6,941 nucleotides of DNA from positions 1-6,941 of the forward strand of contig JAPLIX010000214.1 in NCBI GenBank assembly GCA_026388865.1, given 5' to 3'. This document shows positions 5,792 to 6,941 of this stretch, piece by piece. The notes beneath the pieces are model-generated. The model was not told the DNA's origin. It did no database searches and saw nothing but the letters and a program-made list of their open reading frames with translations. The position numbers and the translations under genes are program-made. The stretch is from Pseudomonadota bacterium. Its GTDB lineage: Bacteria; Desulfobacterota; WTBG01; CAIYCZ01. Position 1 is the first letter of the stretch. Every line of letters starts with the position of its first letter.

Positions 5792-6920
5792 TTAAAATGT
5801 TTTGAGCTGCTTTAGATATCCCTTATAGTTTCTGCTTACTTCCTTCATGCTGTCCCCGCCGAACTTTTCAAGGAATGCTGCGGCAATTTCATTGCAGACC
5901 ATGGCTTCTCCGATAACAGCAGCAGAAGGCACCCGGCATATATCAGAGCGCTCAACAATAGCTTTGACGGTTTTTTTTGAAACAATATCGACCGAGTTGA
6001 GAGGGGAATAGAGAGTCGCAATGGGTTTCATTGCGGCCCGTAAAATAATGGGCTCACCATTAGAAACCCCTCCCTCAATACCGCCGGCATGGTTAGTCTT
6101 GCGATAAAACCCGGTAAGCCCTTTGTAATAGATCTGATCGTGAACCCGGGAGCCGGGAAGCCGCGCCGCGTTGAAACCAATGCCTATTTCAACCCCTTTG
6201 ATTGCCTGAATGCTCATCAAAGCCCAGGATAATTTGCCATCAAGCCGTTCGTCCCACTGGCTGTAGCTGCCAAGTCCCGGGGGAACTCCCTCAACGACTA
6301 TTTCAAAAATACCACCGAGGCTGTCGCCATCTGACCGAGTTTTATCAATAAGCTTTATTATTTTATTTTCAGCTTCGGGACACGGACAGCGCAGTATTGA
6401 GCGTTCCGCCTTTTTAAACAGATTGCGTGGAGATTGTTTGCCGAGATTTGCCCTGATCCCGCCCACCTCCGTGACATAGCTGAAAACTGTTATATTAAAC
6501 TGCGCGAGAAAATATCTACAGACACTGCCGACGGCAACCCGCGTAGTGGTTTCACGTGCGCAGATCGTATTTCAAAACGCCGGCAAGGTCTGCATGGCCG
6601 GGCCGGGGATTTGTCAGTGGTTTGACCACAATCTCCTCAAGCGGCTCTACAGACATCTTATCCTGCCAGTTCATCCAGTCGCGGTTTTTAATGACAAGGG
6701 TTATGGGTGTTCCAAGGGTCTTGCCCATCCGCACCCCGGACAGTATCTACGCCTCGTCCTGTTCTATCTCCATGCGCTTACCCCTGCCATAACCGATCTG
6801 CCTTCGTGCCAGGTCTCGGTTGATATCAGAAGGAAGGAGTGATAGCCCCGCAGGCATGCCATCGATAACAGCAGTCAGGCAAGGCCCATGTGATTCACCA
6901 GATGTGAGAAAACGCAGCAT
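5792..6920 (-). pseudogene. aroC: Chorismate synthase, nonsense codon plus small deletion/frameshift
   Basis: AroC makes chorismate from EPSP using reduced FMN, the last shikimate step. ATG-6920 is a good start: GAGGAG (opposite 6930-6935) lies nine bases upstream and the product opens MLRFLTSGESHGP, the conserved N-terminus. Codon 58 (6747-6749) is TAG, where homologues read DE-x-EILSGVR; GAG to TAG is one base. The frame then continues with GKTLGTPITLVIKN, NPRPGHADL and KYDLR to a second break at about 6558-6561. There about 32 nt, normally coding RNVLERAS-like residues, are missing, and homology resumes one frame over at ARETTTRVAVG. From there the gene is complete to the TAA at 5792, including GDSLGGIFE, QAIKGVEIG, RKTNHAGGIEGGVSNGEP and KFGGDSM. 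Restored, it would be about 386 residues, normal for the long class. It is the first gene of the cluster; its promoter lies beyond the right edge. Confidence 0.9.
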
Positions 6921-6929
6921 AAGACATTT

Positions 6930-6935
6930 CTCCTC
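6930..6935 (-). promoter_or_regulatory. Ribosome binding site of aroC
   Basis: On the minus strand, GAGGAG precedes ATG-6920 by nine bases. An ATG at 6927 is out of frame and too close to this site, so 6920 is the start. The site being intact suggests that damage to aroC is recent or is a sequence error. Confidence 0.7.
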
Positions 6936-6941
6936 AATGCT

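Noticed and set aside
6434..6842. Plus-strand ORFs opposite aroC
   Set aside because: They are shadows of the chorismate synthase gene; the minus-strand frames carry the conserved motifs.

Overview
The window looks like chromosomal sequence from a Gram-negative-type, probably anaerobic bacterium. The Der GTPase resembles Nitrospirota or Desulfobacterota versions, and a lactate-permease-family transporter and a DUF169 protein sit nearby. This taxonomic guess comes from remembered family patterns and is weak. There are no phage, IS, CRISPR or RNA genes. Coding DNA is of balanced composition, two of the spacers are strongly AT-rich, and one spacer is unusually GC-rich.

Layout, left to right. 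(1) Bases 1-599, plus strand: the C-terminal part of an L-lactate permease family transporter, cut by the window edge and broken by a frameshift near base 150. (2) Bases 600-907: an AT-rich spacer with a candidate promoter and a small palindrome. (3) Bases 908-1621, plus strand: an unusual fusion of a DUF2892 membrane domain with a cyclic-nucleotide-binding-like domain. (4) Bases 1648-1679: a strong hairpin terminator shared by two convergent genes. (5) Bases 1722-2441, minus strand: a DUF169 protein. (6) Bases 2442-2717: an AT-rich divergent promoter region. (7) Bases 2718-4043, plus strand: the ribosome-assembly GTPase Der, intact. (8) Bases 4044-4281: a convergent spacer holding a GC-rich palindromic repeat. 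(9) Bases 4282-6920, minus strand: a shikimate-pathway cluster transcribed aroC -> aroB -> aroQ.

The most notable feature is the state of the aro cluster. aroQ is complete with every catalytic residue. aroB has lost about 56 codons (the conserved stretch after GGGVIGDMAG) and changes frame at that point. aroC has an in-frame TAG at codon 58 and a second lesion of about 32 nt that changes frame just before its conserved RET segment. Together with the frameshifted transporter, three of the seven genes are broken. Either this is real gene decay, implying loss of chorismate synthesis or a second copy of aroB and aroC elsewhere, or the sequence has consensus or assembly errors. Two related copies of an octamer-based repeat (25 of 29 positions identical) lie at the aroC-aroB and aroB-aroQ junctions.

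I did not find a convincing previously undescribed multi-gene system. The items most worth following up are the decaying aro cluster, the junction repeats, the GC-rich palindromic element, and the DUF2892-cNMP fusion, which lacks the canonical phosphate-binding arginine.
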